In this document: positions 20,756-31,487 of the stretch, piece after piece | Layout of the letters: each line of letters opens with the position of its first letter | Numbering within the stretch: position 1 is the first letter of the stretch | NCBI GenBank assembly: GCA_047495785.1 | Contig: JBLDXI010000059.1 | Span: 1 to 64,000 of the forward strand | Direction: 5' to 3' | DNA from: Lepidodermella squamata | Taxonomy: Eukaryota; Gastrotricha | DNA length: 64,000 nt | Made by a program: the position numbers and the translations under genes | The notes under the pieces: model-generated | Seen by the model: the letters and a program-made list of their open reading frames with translations, nothing else | The model's database searches: none | What the model was told of the DNA's origin: nothing

Positions 20756-20993
20756 CATAGCTACGGCTGGACACGAGATCCTCGAATACAAAACGTCTGA
20801 CTGTCACCGTTCGGCCATCTTTCTTGCCTGCCTCAGGCTCATCGCCAACTTCAGTCACTTGCATCTTAATGCACAAAATATCTATGAAATCGTCAGGTTT
20901 CAGGGTTACGTTTAAGCGAAAAAAGCGAGATATCTCGTAGAAGTTAAGCCGCCCAACAATCCGCGTCGATTTGTCGACATCGATGCGTAACAC
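20756..20993 (-). CDS. Probable upstream exon of gene E
   Basis: An open frame of about 79 codons has protein-like composition (Arg-Ile-Asp-Val-Asp ... Phe-Tyr-Glu-Ile-Ser-Arg-Phe-Phe-Arg-Leu). It ends at a donor (CTATG|gtaatt at 20756/20755). One base is left over, which fits the acceptor gtag|AATTTT before 19553, and the joined frame runs in phase into the first ATG of gene E. If real, the intron (19554-20755, 1.2 kb) contains the palindromic element. The 5' boundary is uncertain: there is no in-frame ATG at its beginning, and an acceptor-like AAAAAG|TG precedes it, so another 5' exon or a spliced leader would be needed. Confidence 0.45.
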
Positions 20994-21205
20994 TTTTTAG
21001 CGTTGTGGTTGAAATTTTACCGCTAAATAATTGAGCATAACCTCCGCTTCTAAAGTCTTACTATAAAACCGAAACAAAATTTAGTTTATTCCACGCAACC
21101 GGATACAAGCAATTGAGCGATTATATATTCAAAATATAGGAGGGTATCAAAATGGGATTAATGCACAATTAGAAAACATTGAGATGTCAATTGAATCAGC
21201 GTAAT

Positions 21206-22630
21206 TCACGACCTAGCAAACATAGGATCAAAGTCGAATAGGGCAACACTTTCGAAAGCTGAACAGTCCATTTCGAAATCGACATCTTCCAAATTCAGGA
21301 ATCTCATCATAACCGGTGGCAAACCCAACTGTTGGATGGCATCCTGACGCTTGGCCAGGCCTTGAGGCAATTTTCGCAGGATTGCGCGCCGAGCAAGGAA
21401 TTGTAAAGAAAATTGATAGGATGATGAGAAAAATGCCGGAATGGCAGCCGGTATCTCGACGCCCAGATAACCGTGTTGAAATTGAAAATCCTCGGATGAA
21501 AAATAATCAGAAATAGTCGATTTCTTGACATTAGTCAGGTCGCATAACGAGAGAGCAAAACAGAAGATCTTGTGGCTAAGTTCAGCGTTTTTCAACACAT
21601 CAGATCGAACGATGAGCGTCATCAGCCAGGTCATATCCGCATTCAGGAATGGCGCGTTGCCTTGCGACAAAAAACCAGCCCGAGCCAGGGGCAAGAAGCA
21701 AAATTTGAGCAGAGATGGCGCTGCAGCTTTGATGGTCGGGTTCTCGTAAATACGCCAAGATGGGTAGGTAAACTCCGAAAGCGAGACTTTATCACCCCGA
21801 TCGTGGGCCATTTCGGCGATTTGGCAGAAAATTCGGTCGAAATTCGGGATGAAATGAGCGATTTGCAGTAAATATCGCAGAAATTCCATACAATCGAAGT
21901 CGGTGATTGATTTCAGGAAAGTTCCGATGAGAATATCCAACACTTTAGAACGATTCTCAGTGTCACTTCCAGACTTGAACTTTCGGAACCAGAACAGAAA
22001 TAGCTCTGAAATTCGCAATAAATTAGAAAAAATTGAAAAAATGTTTCAAAAATTACGCTCGGGCCAACGCTCGCAACCGTAGTCTATGCTTCTACTCTTC
22101 AGCATCAACGGTAAATCACTTCGCCACAGTTTAGCGAGGGCTTCACAAATCTTGACAGAGTCGTCGGAAACTGGCTTGAAGCCGTGAAGAAATGGCGTTT
22201 CGAAGAAAGTCGTAACGAGCTCGGGTAAAACATGGGCCGGGACTTCGAGTTTAGCATCGACAATGCGCTGAAATCGCTCGTAATCCCTGCATTTAATAGC
22301 CAGCGACAGGGCAATGAAGTCGCATGGCGAAAATGCGACATTTCCTCCGAAATTTGATTGCTCGATTTTGAAACGGTTCAGCTCGATGCAGCAATCGATG
22401 AGCGCAGGGAATAGCCACGTGTCGAGCATTTTGCTAACGGACTTGTCAACGCAGATTTGGCCGTGGAAAATGTTGTGGACCAGGTCGACGCCTACAAAAT
22501 CGTGTTGACATCGAAGTGATATTCTGCCAGCGAATTGAGGCCACTTCTCTTTGATCATGTAAATGATAAGGCGGCTGGCATCATCCAGCGATTCTCCGCC
22601 GATGTACGAATCGCTAGCGTAACGATTCAT
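21206..22630 (-). CDS. SOCS-box protein B2, two exons (457 aa)
   Basis: Exons are 22630-22057 and 22005-21206, with a 51-bp intron (GAGC|gtaatt ... tttcag|AGCTA). Total coding length is 1,374 nt, in phase. This is the intact paralogue of B1, with the intron at the same codon. The N-terminal half has conserved blocks shared with B1 (Ser-Leu-Asp-Asp-Ala, Leu-Ile-Asp-Cys-Cys-Ile-Glu-Leu-Asn-Arg, Phe-Ser-Pro-Cys-Asp-Phe-Ile). The second half has the Phe-Cys-Phe-Leu-Pro-Leu-Ala-Arg-Ala-Gly motif. Residues about 390-430 form the SOCS box (Ser-Leu-Gln-x3-Ala-Arg-x2-Ile; Cul-box degenerate as Leu-Gly-Leu-Pro-Pro ... Phe-Leu). It is predicted to be an Elongin-C-binding substrate receptor; Cullin-5 binding may be weaker than in D1 because of the altered Cul-box. 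A minus-strand AATAAA lies about 115 nt downstream. Confidence 0.8.
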
Positions 22631-23793
22631 TAAACTTTATCCAATTCAAAGTCTACAAAGACATTAAAATTAGAATGAACCGACAAAACCCAAATATAGG
22701 CGCCCACAATTCACAGGCATAACAAAATCGGGGATTTGCACGGTCTTATCAGAATCGATAAAATTACGTGTTTTAGCCTTCCTAGTATAGAAGTGGCCTG
22801 TTTTGCGTGGCTGAGAACTGCAATCAAATCACTGACCTCGCGCGCTCTCTTTTATATGACCCGCGACACCGACGTTTTATTACACCATCATCACTGATTG
22901 CTGCGCTAATTATCGTCACTACCAGGCGCTATCTACGCAATCGGCACTAATAATTATTAGGTACCCATACGCAAAGGACAGCGCGTGGAAATGAATTATT
23001 GAATAAAATAATGGCAGAAAAAAATTCGTGGCAATTTTTGGAGTGATATCACTCCTTCTGCTCGGCCGTCATTCAAATCTGTCTGGCTTTCAGTTTTGTG
23101 GACTCGGCTGATTTCGTCAGGCGGTGAATTATTTCGCGTTTTACTTAGCCTTACCTTGCAGAACTGAAGTCCTTGAATCGTTGTTTGAAAACGAATTCGC
23201 CATTTACGAATTCGCCACTTACGAATTCGCCACTTATCTGAATGCCCGCAGACTTTCGATCTCACAGTTTTAAGAATGTCTTGATTTAAAATGACTTAAA
23301 GACTGCCTTTTTTCTCATCGATATTTTTCGTAATAATTTTCGCAGTAGAGGGTCGCTTAAACGCAACTAAAATGCGTCGGGAGGGCGGTTTACTGTGATC
23401 AAAATCTGCAGCTAGCGCGGCGAGTTAGCGCCAACTTGGCGCCACCCTATGAGTCCTATTGAGGGTGACTGCTAATCGCAGGTGCGGCGATTATTCACGC
23501 GGCTTGTATTAAATCTGCAATTTAGCGATTATTAGAGTGCGACCTCTATACTGTAGTCAACTGTATTTCTATACCCATCCCATCTCACTTGACAGATTGC
23601 ACCTGCGGCTTATCAAAAAAGCTTGATGCGCGAGTGACCAAATAAGGAATACATCACGCTACATCAGATGATTAAATACAACAGCAGCCTGCTTTCCGTG
23701 AAAATAGATCGTGGCATGCCGAACATGCAAAGATAAGAAAAAAACGCTGCGATAAAACTCGTTTTACAGAACCTTTTCCCAACCGCGATGTTA
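22631..23793. other. Intergenic between B2 and the tRNA gene
   Basis: No supported gene in 1.16 kb. A small direct repeat (ACGAATTCGCCACTT, twice around 23202-23236) is visible. The remainder shows no recognisable signal. Confidence 0.45.
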
Positions 23794-23865
23794 GCCACGG
23801 TAGTATAGTGGTTAGTATTCCTCGTTGTGGCCGAGGTGACCCTGGTTCGACTCCAGGCCGTGGCA
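23794..23865 (+). tRNA. tRNA-His: tRNA-His (anticodon GTG)
   Basis: The 7-bp acceptor stem pairs GCCACGG (23794-23800) with CCGTGGC (23858-23864). The D-arm contains TAGTGGTTAGTA. The anticodon stem CCTCG/CGAGG encloses a TTGTGGC loop with anticodon GTG at 23827-23829, and the T-arm has GGTTCGACTCC. The gene is intronless, with discriminator A at 23865. It is a standard eukaryotic histidine tRNA; the -1 G is added after transcription and CCA is not encoded. Confidence 0.95.
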
Positions 23866-24294
23866 GAGTCACACAACTCGAGCAAGTGGCATGCGGTTCA
23901 TTTTTTGTTTTTTGTTTTTTTTGTTTTTAATTATTATTTCAATTATTGTTTCATTTTTTCCAAAATATCACAAAATCTATAAAAGCGGAGCCTCAAATCG
24001 AAGCACAGAATTGCCGGAAGATTGTTACAAAATGATGATTCACCGTCAAAATTGCTGACAGTTGAATTTTAATTTTTCAGGATAAACCCGCCGAAAACTT
24101 CAAGTAACAGACAGCCAACTATAATGAATAAAAAACAGAATTTAGGCTTTGATAAACAGGATTTTAATAAATTATCTTGAAATAAATTTAATATCAGCAA
24201 CATGAAATCGAAAAACAGTAAAGTGAGCATTAGAAGCGTGAAAGTTTGATTCGTTCGAAATTGAAAAAGAAATAGTTCAGAGCCGTCGAGAATT
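23866..24294. other. Intergenic after tRNA-His, 3' of C1
   Basis: T-runs just after the tRNA (from about 23903) can end pol III transcription. A Leu/Phe-rich minus-strand frame (24069-24353) overlaps the C1 end and is not accepted as a gene. Confidence 0.45.
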
Positions 24295-25650
24295 TCAATG
24301 AGCAACAGGAGAGTTTTCCACATTTTGAAGAGAGCGGCGCTGTGTTTTCTCACCGGCTACACTTGCAAGCCGAGGGTTGACCAAGGCGGGGATTTCTGGA
24401 CGTTCAATAACAGCACCGACGATCATCAGCGTGAAGTTATTGGTAATAAGAGGTACATCAATCGTGGTGGCCGCAATTTCGAGATCGCCGGTTAAAATCT
24501 GACTCGATCGGCCAGTAGAAGAAATCGTGAGCTCTAACCAGCTTTTCTCATCAGGCATTACGACGGATTTTTCAAATTGAACTTTGTAGTCCACATCGGC
24601 AATTATCACGCTCGGGCTAATTTCGACGCCGGAACTTCCGAAATTCTGGATGAAAATAGTTTTACTGTATTGGGAGTCAGCTCGAATCGGAGGTAGGATG
24701 AGTTTTTCAAGGCTTCTGAACTGGTCATCGAACATTTTTAAATAAATCTTCTCAAACCTAGTTCGTATAGGCAAGCTGCTTATTTCAATTGAAGGCGAGC
24801 AGTCTAGAAATGCGACCAGTTCAATATCGTAATTTGCGCTAAATTTTGACGGTAGGCAATAAAGAGCGAAATCTTGCCGGGATTTCGGGGCCAAACAGAA
24901 CGAAAGCGATGATTCAGTTTGGTGCAAAGACGGCAATTTAGGCGGAGTTTTGTTATTCGCTAGTAGAAATAGTCCAAAATGTTGCCGGGCAGCTTCTGGC
25001 CTCAACTTGACGACCAGGGAAACATAGGGCTGAGTCATGTTAGTCGGATTCCGAAAACCGACCGAAAAAACGGCAGATCGACATTGGCCGACAGCAACTC
25101 GAGTGAGGTCATCGCCTTCGAATCTGGTCAAATTTACGGCAGGTAGATGGACCGAGGCGTTGAAGTTAATAGCTGGTAGCTTCGTGATTTTGTCTTCCTC
25201 GCATGCGAATAGAGTGATCGGAGCGGAAAATTCGCCAATTTCGCGTGGTTCGAATCGAAATCGTAGCCAGCCGATTCGACCGGCGAAAACGTGAGTAGAC
25301 GATTTGGTTGCTACGAAGCTGCTGCTATCAGCTACCAATCGATCGTCGCATTTCAAGGCTCCGACTACGGCAAAAACTTCGGCGCTTGATCGCTTTCCAT
25401 CTGTTATTTCGAGATCAAGGATGACATCGGTGCTTTGGCCGATGTAAGTTAGGACATTTTCGGTTCGCCAACGGGATTCGATTGAAATAATCGACTCAAA
25501 CTTGAAAATTAAGGAGGATATCTGATGAATGATTCAATTTTTGAAATAAATCACACCTACCGAGTCTTCAGGTGCCAGGTCTTCTTCGCCAAACGTCAAA
25601 TTTGGCGAGATGGGTTGCAGCAAATAATTTATATCAAGTTGATCGCCCAT
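24295..25650 (-). CDS. ASH/SPD-2-like beta-sandwich protein C1 (438 aa, two exons)
   Basis: Exon 1 is 25650-25561 (30 codons) and exon 2 is 25521-24295, separated by a 39-bp intron (TCG|gtaggt ... catcag|ATATCC) in phase 0. The total is 1,317 nt. The paralogue C2 (48921-50223) has the same two-exon plan. The protein has three or more Ig-like beta modules: a segment ending Arg-Phe-Glu-Pro-Arg-Glu-Ile-Gly-Glu-Phe; one starting Val-Ala-Val-Gly-Gln-Cys-Arg-Ser-Ala-Val-Phe-Ser; and a C-terminal one with Ile-Gln-Asn-Phe-Gly-Ser-Ser-Gly-Val-Glu-Ile. These resemble the ASH (ASPM-SPD2-Hydin) fold of centrosomal SPD-2/CEP192 proteins. No signal peptide or membrane helix is seen. The assignment to ASH is by pattern only and could be another MSP/Ig-like fold. 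Confidence 0.65.
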
Positions 25651-26321
25651 AATTAGAAAATAACTCTAAAAACAAACAAAAATTCTATGTTGAAATTCTA
25701 AGATTATGATGAAGAAACGAGGATGACACTCAATAAATCCCTCAAATAACCTAATAATTTTACATGGTCGAATTTTGATGGCACTCTGATGCTAAGATGA
25801 AATAAAAAGCACCAAACAGCTCGTCGGTCAACTTTAGAGGTTTTTTCGATGGAATCTGGCTATAGGCCAAGAGAATTCAATGATGCCTGGAAATTTGTCG
25901 TCTAAATCTGTGGACATATACCTTAAAATGTTAGAAATTTCGTAACAGCAGCCTGTGCTTACACACATTTCGCAATTTATTGAACAAGATTTTCAGTAAA
26001 CATAGCAAGATTTATTTAAAATGGCCCTTCAATTGACAGATATAGTAACAACGTATCCAGGTGTTTTGAATTTTAGCCACGGAGGCAGCACAGTAAAAAG
26101 CGGTTTTCAACGTTTCAGTACATCCTGAGCAGAGGAAGGAGAAAATCATAAACAACTCATACTTTTCCGATAGATTATAGGTTTCAAACGCAATCAATGG
26201 TAGATATTTAAGTGATTGGCACACAGATTCAATATAGAAGCAAGAATTAAGAGATTTCAAACGAGAAACAAATTCGTTTCATTTTTCACCAGCAAATCCG
26301 CGAACATCGCAAACGAGGAAA
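25651..26321. other. Intergenic between C1 and A5
   Basis: A 671-bp AT-rich spacer. A weak minus-strand frame at 26012-26260 has no homology to the family A ends and is not accepted. Confidence 0.4.
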
Positions 26322-28418
26322 CTACTTTGACTGATTTCCAAGGCATTCAGAGTCATCGTTCGGTGCCAAATGGGAAAGAACAACAGCCAGGGTCATCTTA
26401 GCGACTTCTGCAATCTGGCGCGTTTCGATGGTTGTGAAACGTCGGCGATAGCCCAAATTAGCGCCAAGTACAACAAACACCTGGAACAGATTCTTGGTAT
26501 CAAACGCGGATGTAGGAACAAGGGGCGGCAATACGACAAAAATCGAATGAAAAACAAGCAACTGATTGGCGATCTCATCAATCGGAGCATTGATGTCGTG
26601 AGGGAGCATCAGATTGGCAAGACGGCGTAGCTCAGATTGGTATTTCGAGGCCAAACGCTGACGGCATGTTTCATCACGCAAATTTTGAAAAACAGAAGTA
26701 ACGTGGCTCAAACGAAAATGAGACTTGCCACTCTCGAACTGGCACAGGTATTTAACCAACGGGTCACACTGTTCGGATTGCAGAAGTTGAGCAAAATAGG
26801 ACTCTTCGAACGGCTTTGCCTTCATGAGGTACTGCAGAACCGTGAAAATGACCGACTCGTCACAAGGCAGGCCGTTGAAGTTGATCTTGGAAATTTGCGA
26901 GAAAACAGCGGTGACAAATCGATTGCAAAATGCTCGGTCATTCGCGACGGCCAGGGCGTTGGCTTCAGATCGGCAAATCCGTTCGAGTATCCAAATCACG
27001 CTGGAAATGCACATGACGAAATAAGGACTGCCGTGTTCAGGCGTGAGTTTAGCCAAATTTTTGCCGCCAAATTCGATTCTTGACGTGAAAAATGCGAGCA
27101 TTGACGAGTAATTACAGATCGAAATGCGGTAAGAGGATTCGCGCAAAGCCAACACCATTCTCGAAATCATGTTAATCATTTGGTTCGACAACAGGAGCTT
27201 CGTCATAACGAAAGGTCCAACATTGGCGATCGATCCAATGTGGAGATCTTGCCAGTCAGCAAATGCGAAAGTGCCCAGCAGCAGAAATCGATCGATCGAT
27301 CGAGCAATGTCCTCCTTTGGCAAAGCTCGAAAATTCTCGAAAAATTTCGGGTTAGACGTTTCGAACAGGCGTTCAACAGCTCGAACAAACAGCCCAGGGG
27401 TGTCCCAAACTCTGCCATCCTGATAGCTCCTCCGAACATGAAATTCCGATCCTCCAAAAACGACAAGAACTGCAATCTTCGAGTACCAGCTGAAGTCATC
27501 ATAAGGCGCGAAAACATCAAGGTTGTCCAGCGCCGGGAATGACAAGTTGGCCCATCCGAAAATGACCTCGCCGAACGCGCCCTTAGGAGCCATGGCCAGC
27601 TTTTTCAGAGCCTCCGGGGTGGCTAGGCTCGTTCCGAAACTCGCTAAGAAAGGTTTATGCCAACTTCGTCTGGCGATGAGATCTCGAAGGTGAGGCATTC
27701 TCTTCAGAATTTTGCATAGGGTCAGAGTCAGTCGACCGAGAAAGCGGAGTTTCTGAACGCTGTAGGTAGCAAAATCGGCGTTGGCCAGAATATCGACTAA
27801 AACCGGATTTCGTTCGATGCCAGTGATGAATTTTTCAGCAATCGGCTGCATGAATGCCACAGGTTTTCGCAGGACCGTCGAAAAAAGGTTGAGCAAAACC
27901 GTGAAATAGTGAATGCTCTGGTCCCAATCAACCGGGTTCTGCAAGTTCAGGATGAATTCGCCGGGCGGGAGCTTGTCGAAAATATCTATCTCGGGCGAGC
28001 ACATGAATTGTACACCGACCTCTTCAAAGTCCGTTTGTCCAGTCTCAGGCGTGTGGTGACGAATTTTCAGCAGCGCGTTCAGTCCAGCGCCTTCGATGAG
28101 TTTGCCGCTTTTGTAGAACGTCTTTATCGTTTGTTTCAGCAGCTCTTCGTCCGCTTCACCCGCTACCATGACAGCATGTCGCAGGCTACTGAGCGCTGTG
28201 TTGAAGTCGCCGTCCTTTTTGGCGGCTTTCGCCGTTTTCATCAGAGTCGAAACAACCCACTCACGTGAAGCAACTTCAGATTCACCGCCAGCCGCTTTTA
28301 TTCGAACAGAGTCGCAAAATTTGACCACATCCGAACCATTCTTCAAATTGTAGAACAATGCGCCAATTTTCGCTGATCCTGGCTCGACGCCATCGCCAAA
28401 TAACAGCTCAAAATCCAT
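26322..28418 (-). CDS. Family A helical-repeat protein A5 (698 aa)
   Basis: This single exon has the full signature (Met-Asp-Phe-Glu-Leu-Leu-Phe-Gly, Pro-Gly-Ser) and Ala-Ala-Gly-Gly. A TPR-like helical pair (about 55-120) has Ala-Ala-Lys-Lys-Asp-Gly-Asp-Phe-Asn. The core block Pro-Glu-Ala-Leu-Lys-Lys ... Gly-Ala-Phe-Gly-Glu-Val-Ile-Phe-Gly-Trp is nearly identical to A6, as is the following Phe-Gly-Gly-Ser-Glu-Phe-His region. The C-terminus stops about 20 residues earlier than in A6 (Asn-Asp-Asp-Ser-Glu-Cys). It looks intracellular, with no signal peptide or membrane helix. A5 and A6 form a tandem pair. The C1 gene lies immediately downstream on the same strand. Confidence 0.85.
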   Translation of the reverse strand: MDFELLFGDGVEPGSAKIGALFYNLKNGSDVVKFCDSVRIKAAGGESEVASREWVVSTLMKTAKAAKKDGDFNTALSSLRHAVMVAGEADEELLKQTIKTFYKSGKLIEGAGLNALLKIRHHTPETGQTDFEEVGVQFMCSPEIDIFDKLPPGEFILNLQNPVDWDQSIHYFTVLLNLFSTVLRKPVAFMQPIAEKFITGIERNPVLVDILANADFATYSVQKLRFLGRLTLTLCKILKRMPHLRDLIARRSWHKPFLASFGTSLATPEALKKLAMAPKGAFGEVIFGWANLSFPALDNLDVFAPYDDFSWYSKIAVLVVFGGSEFHVRRSYQDGRVWDTPGLFVRAVERLFETSNPKFFENFRALPKEDIARSIDRFLLLGTFAFADWQDLHIGSIANVGPFVMTKLLLSNQMINMISRMVLALRESSYRISICNYSSMLAFFTSRIEFGGKNLAKLTPEHGSPYFVMCISSVIWILERICRSEANALAVANDRAFCNRFVTAVFSQISKINFNGLPCDESVIFTVLQYLMKAKPFEESYFAQLLQSEQCDPLVKYLCQFESGKSHFRLSHVTSVFQNLRDETCRQRLASKYQSELRRLANLMLPHDINAPIDEIANQLLVFHSIFVVLPPLVPTSAFDTKNLFQVFVVLGANLGYRRRFTTIETRQIAEVAKMTLAVVLSHLAPNDDSECLGNQSK

Positions 28419-29525
28419 ATTCTAAAATCATATGAAACGAGAATGAGATATAAATTAAATTTTACAGAAACTGACAAAAAACTGAAGGTTATGCCAAGTG
28501 TGCACCCTAAATTTAGGGTTGCAGCTCTAAATTTCACCGAAATATATGGCTTTCAAGTTCTAAGTCTTCCCTAGAATCTCAGATTTGTTATTATCAAGCC
28601 TAAACGATGCACTATCTCAGCTTATGACTTCTATTGATTTAGCAGCCGATATTATTCACAGCATCGATTTTACTCATCAGTCAAAACTGAAATCTGTCAA
28701 AAAATGATATTTGAAATAAAAAAACTGTCAAATCAGGAACTCAAAAAAGGAAATATTTCTACCTAGCTGACGATACCTGGTCGCCAAAAAAAACCATCGT
28801 CATGGGTCCAGCAATATCGATGGAGAACAGAAACTGCAGAAATCGCAAAAAAATCGGAAGAAAGGGTGAAGCGTGAGGGTTCATGAGCTTTTTTGAAACC
28901 TCCAGAATTACATTTTTTTTACGATGTTTCGCGATTTCGAATTTTTTCGTTCTTGGTCGATATTGATGCCCTCCATATCCCTGGGGTATTTCATTATTTT
29001 AGCTACCTGCTAACCTCGGGGAATAAATGTATAATTTTGGCTCCCCAAACTGCTGGGATCGGAAAAAATCTCACTAGCAAAATTAATACCGGAAATTGCT
29101 CAGGTGGCTGTAAATTGGCGCAAAATACGCCTATTAGATGTGCCGGTTTCCGGATAATAGAGAAATTGAGGTGTAGAGGAGACAGAGTGAAACTCGCGCG
29201 CCCCTTGTTCACCTGTACTACTAGGCGCAATCTCTTGCTTCAATTTCGAAATTCGAAAATACCATAATTTCTCTGACTTTTAATTAACAAGAAATCAGGT
29301 CGCAGAATTGCCGCAAAACATACCTCTGCTTTCCGGAGATCTTCACTTATGACGAAAGTTAAGACGAAATCGTAATTTTAACAACCTAAGAAAAAAATAA
29401 TCACAACAATAATTTGATGGCAGGTTTTCCTTTTATTAGGATTCTAGAACAACCAAAAATGAGGATTCATTGTGAGTGAAACAGCGTAAAATCTTCATAA
29501 AACTTTCAAACGATGAAAAACAATG
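28419..29525. other. Intergenic between A5 and A6
   Basis: 1.1 kb without a supported gene. A plus-strand frame at 28893-29267 has no recognisable features and is treated as chance. A minus-strand AATAAA (complement of 29432-29437) lies about 90 nt beyond the A6 stop. Confidence 0.45.
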
Positions 29526-31487
29526 TCAACGACCGGAAACTACTCCGCTGACGTGGCTAACGAAGTCGATCAAATGCTGGCTAGGCAGATTGTCTTCGTT
29601 CAGCGTCCACCAGTGGGAAACAATGATAGCTAGAGTAACCGAAGCAAGGTTAGAAATCTGGCGCCTCTCGGACGTTAAAAAACGTCGGCAATAGCCCAAG
29701 TTTGCGCCAAGTTCAAGGAGCCTCTCAACCAACTTCTTCGAATCAAAAATCGTCGCAGGTACAAGGGGAGGTGAGACAACGAAAATCGAGTGAAAAATTA
29801 GAAGTTGATTCGCAATGACATCGATCGGCTCGTTGCTGTTTCGAGGAACCATCAGCGTGGCAAAACGGCGCAGCTGAGACTGGTATTTCGAGGCTAAACG
29901 CCTGCGGCAACTTTCATCAAGCAAGTTGCCGAAAACAAACGCAATAAGGCTCAACTGAAAATTAGGCTTCGCATTCATCAAGCCCAGCACCAGCGAGTCG
30001 CACTGTTTGGTCTGTAGCAACTTGGCGAAATACGTCTCTCCAAAGGGCTTCGCTTGAACAAGAGACTGCAGCACTCTGAGAATCAAGAACTGCTCAAACT
30101 TATCACAGTCGAAATTTTTCATATCAAAGAAGTTCGGAATTTTAGACAAAACCGCCCCGACAAAACAATCGCAAAATGCGCGATCATTCGCTGCGACAAC
30201 GGCATTCGCGTTTGATCGGCGTCTGATTTCATTCAAAGTCCAGAGTACTTTATCCAAGGTTGCGATGAAAAAGGGACGGCCAAAAGTGAGTGATAGTTCG
30301 GCCAGGTTCCTTCCACAGTATTCGAGTTTCGATGCGAAAAAAGCGAGGAACGAGCAGTAGTTGGTAATGCACACGCGGTATGACGATTTTTCTAGATTCC
30401 TCATCAGGGTCAAGACCAAATTGTTCGCTTGGAAAAACAGAGTGAGCCTTGTCATTACAACAGGCCCGGCACTAGAAGTCGAGTTAATCAGGCAGCACTT
30501 CCAATCGGCAAATGCAATAACTCCAAGTAACAGAAATCGGTCGATTGATCGGGCTATTTCATCGCTAGGCATGTCTCGAAACGTTTTAAAGAACGTCGAG
30601 TTTGAGCGTTGGAAAAGACTTTGAACAGCTCCGACGAATAGCCCAGGGGTATCCCAAACACCGCCATCCTGGTAGCTCCTTTGAATGTGGAACTCCGATC
30701 CACCAAAAACGACAAGAACGGCCATTTTCGAGTACCAGCTCAAGTCATCAAAAGGTGCGAAAACATCAAGGTTGTCCAGCGCAGAGAATGATATGTTGGC
30801 CCAACCGAAAATGACCTCGCCGAACGCGCCCTTGGGAGCCCTGGCCAGCTTTTTCACAGCCTCCGGTGTGGCTAAACTGTCACCGAAATTTGACATGAAA
30901 GCTTTAACCCAGCCTTGTCTGGCGACGAGAACACGAAGACGAGACGTTCTTTTCAAAATTGCGGAAATGGTCAGAGTCAATCGACCGAGAAATCGGAGTT
31001 CCTGAAGATTGTAGGCAGCAAAATCAGCTTTCACGAGAAGATCGACTAAAACCGGATTTTGTTCGATGCCAGTGATGAATTTTTCAGCAATCGGCTGGAT
31101 GATAGCAACTGGATGCGTTGAAAAACTGTTGATCAAAACCGATAAATCATGAGTGTTCTCATTCCAGTTGACCAGGCTTTGCAATTTCAGGATAGACTCG
31201 ACGGTTGGAAGCAAGTCGGAAGGATCTACTTCGGGCGAACTCGGGATTTTTAAACGACCCGATTCAGCAATCTGATAAAGCATTTTCACTACACGTAATG
31301 CGTTTTCTCCCAAATTCGTTAACGTAGAAACAACCAATTCGCAAATAGAAACTTTGCCAGCCGCTTTCGCGCGAACAGAATCACAAAATTTGACGACATC
31401 TGAGACATCCTTCAAGCTGTAGAACAAATCGCCAATTTTTGCCGATCCTGGCTTGGCGCCATCGCCAAATAACAAATCAAAATCCAT
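29526..31487 (-). CDS. Family A helical-repeat protein A6, shortened N-terminal region (653 aa)
   Basis: This single exon is the closest paralogue of A5. The signature is present, but Ala-Ala-Gly-Gly is reduced to Ala-Ala-Gly-Lys. About 45 residues that form the TPR-like pair in A5 are missing, so the frame runs almost directly from the N-terminal module to the Pro-Glu-Val-Asp ... Asn-Trp segment. The remainder is full length: the Glu-Lys-Phe-Ile-Thr-Gly-Ile-Glu-Gln-Asn block, the Gly-Ala-Phe-Gly-Glu-Val core and the Cys-Arg-Arg-Arg-Leu-Ala-Ser-Lys-Tyr C-terminal block. The frame is open throughout, so the deletion was in-frame and the gene may still be functional. Function is unknown. Confidence 0.85.
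   Translation of the reverse strand: MDFDLLFGDGAKPGSAKIGDLFYSLKDVSDVVKFCDSVRAKAAGKVSICELVVSTLTNLGENALRVVKMLYQIAESGRLKIPSSPEVDPSDLLPTVESILKLQSLVNWNENTHDLSVLINSFSTHPVAIIQPIAEKFITGIEQNPVLVDLLVKADFAAYNLQELRFLGRLTLTISAILKRTSRLRVLVARQGWVKAFMSNFGDSLATPEAVKKLARAPKGAFGEVIFGWANISFSALDNLDVFAPFDDLSWYSKMAVLVVFGGSEFHIQRSYQDGGVWDTPGLFVGAVQSLFQRSNSTFFKTFRDMPSDEIARSIDRFLLLGVIAFADWKCCLINSTSSAGPVVMTRLTLFFQANNLVLTLMRNLEKSSYRVCITNYCSFLAFFASKLEYCGRNLAELSLTFGRPFFIATLDKVLWTLNEIRRRSNANAVVAANDRAFCDCFVGAVLSKIPNFFDMKNFDCDKFEQFLILRVLQSLVQAKPFGETYFAKLLQTKQCDSLVLGLMNAKPNFQLSLIAFVFGNLLDESCRRRLASKYQSQLRRFATLMVPRNSNEPIDVIANQLLIFHSIFVVSPPLVPATIFDSKKLVERLLELGANLGYCRRFLTSERRQISNLASVTLAIIVSHWWTLNEDNLPSQHLIDFVSHVSGVVSGR

Noticed and set aside
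24069-24353. Leu/Phe-rich minus-strand frame resembling a membrane protein
   Set aside because: It overlaps the C1 coding end in another frame, has AT-rich low-complexity composition and no family; the apparent hydrophobic stretches come from T-rich codons.
26012-26260. Possible displaced C-terminus of A5
   Set aside because: The translation does not resemble any family A end, and A5 already ends close to where its relatives do.
28893-29267. Plus-strand 124-codon frame
   Set aside because: No signal peptide, domain or paralogue; composition matches the AT-rich spacer.
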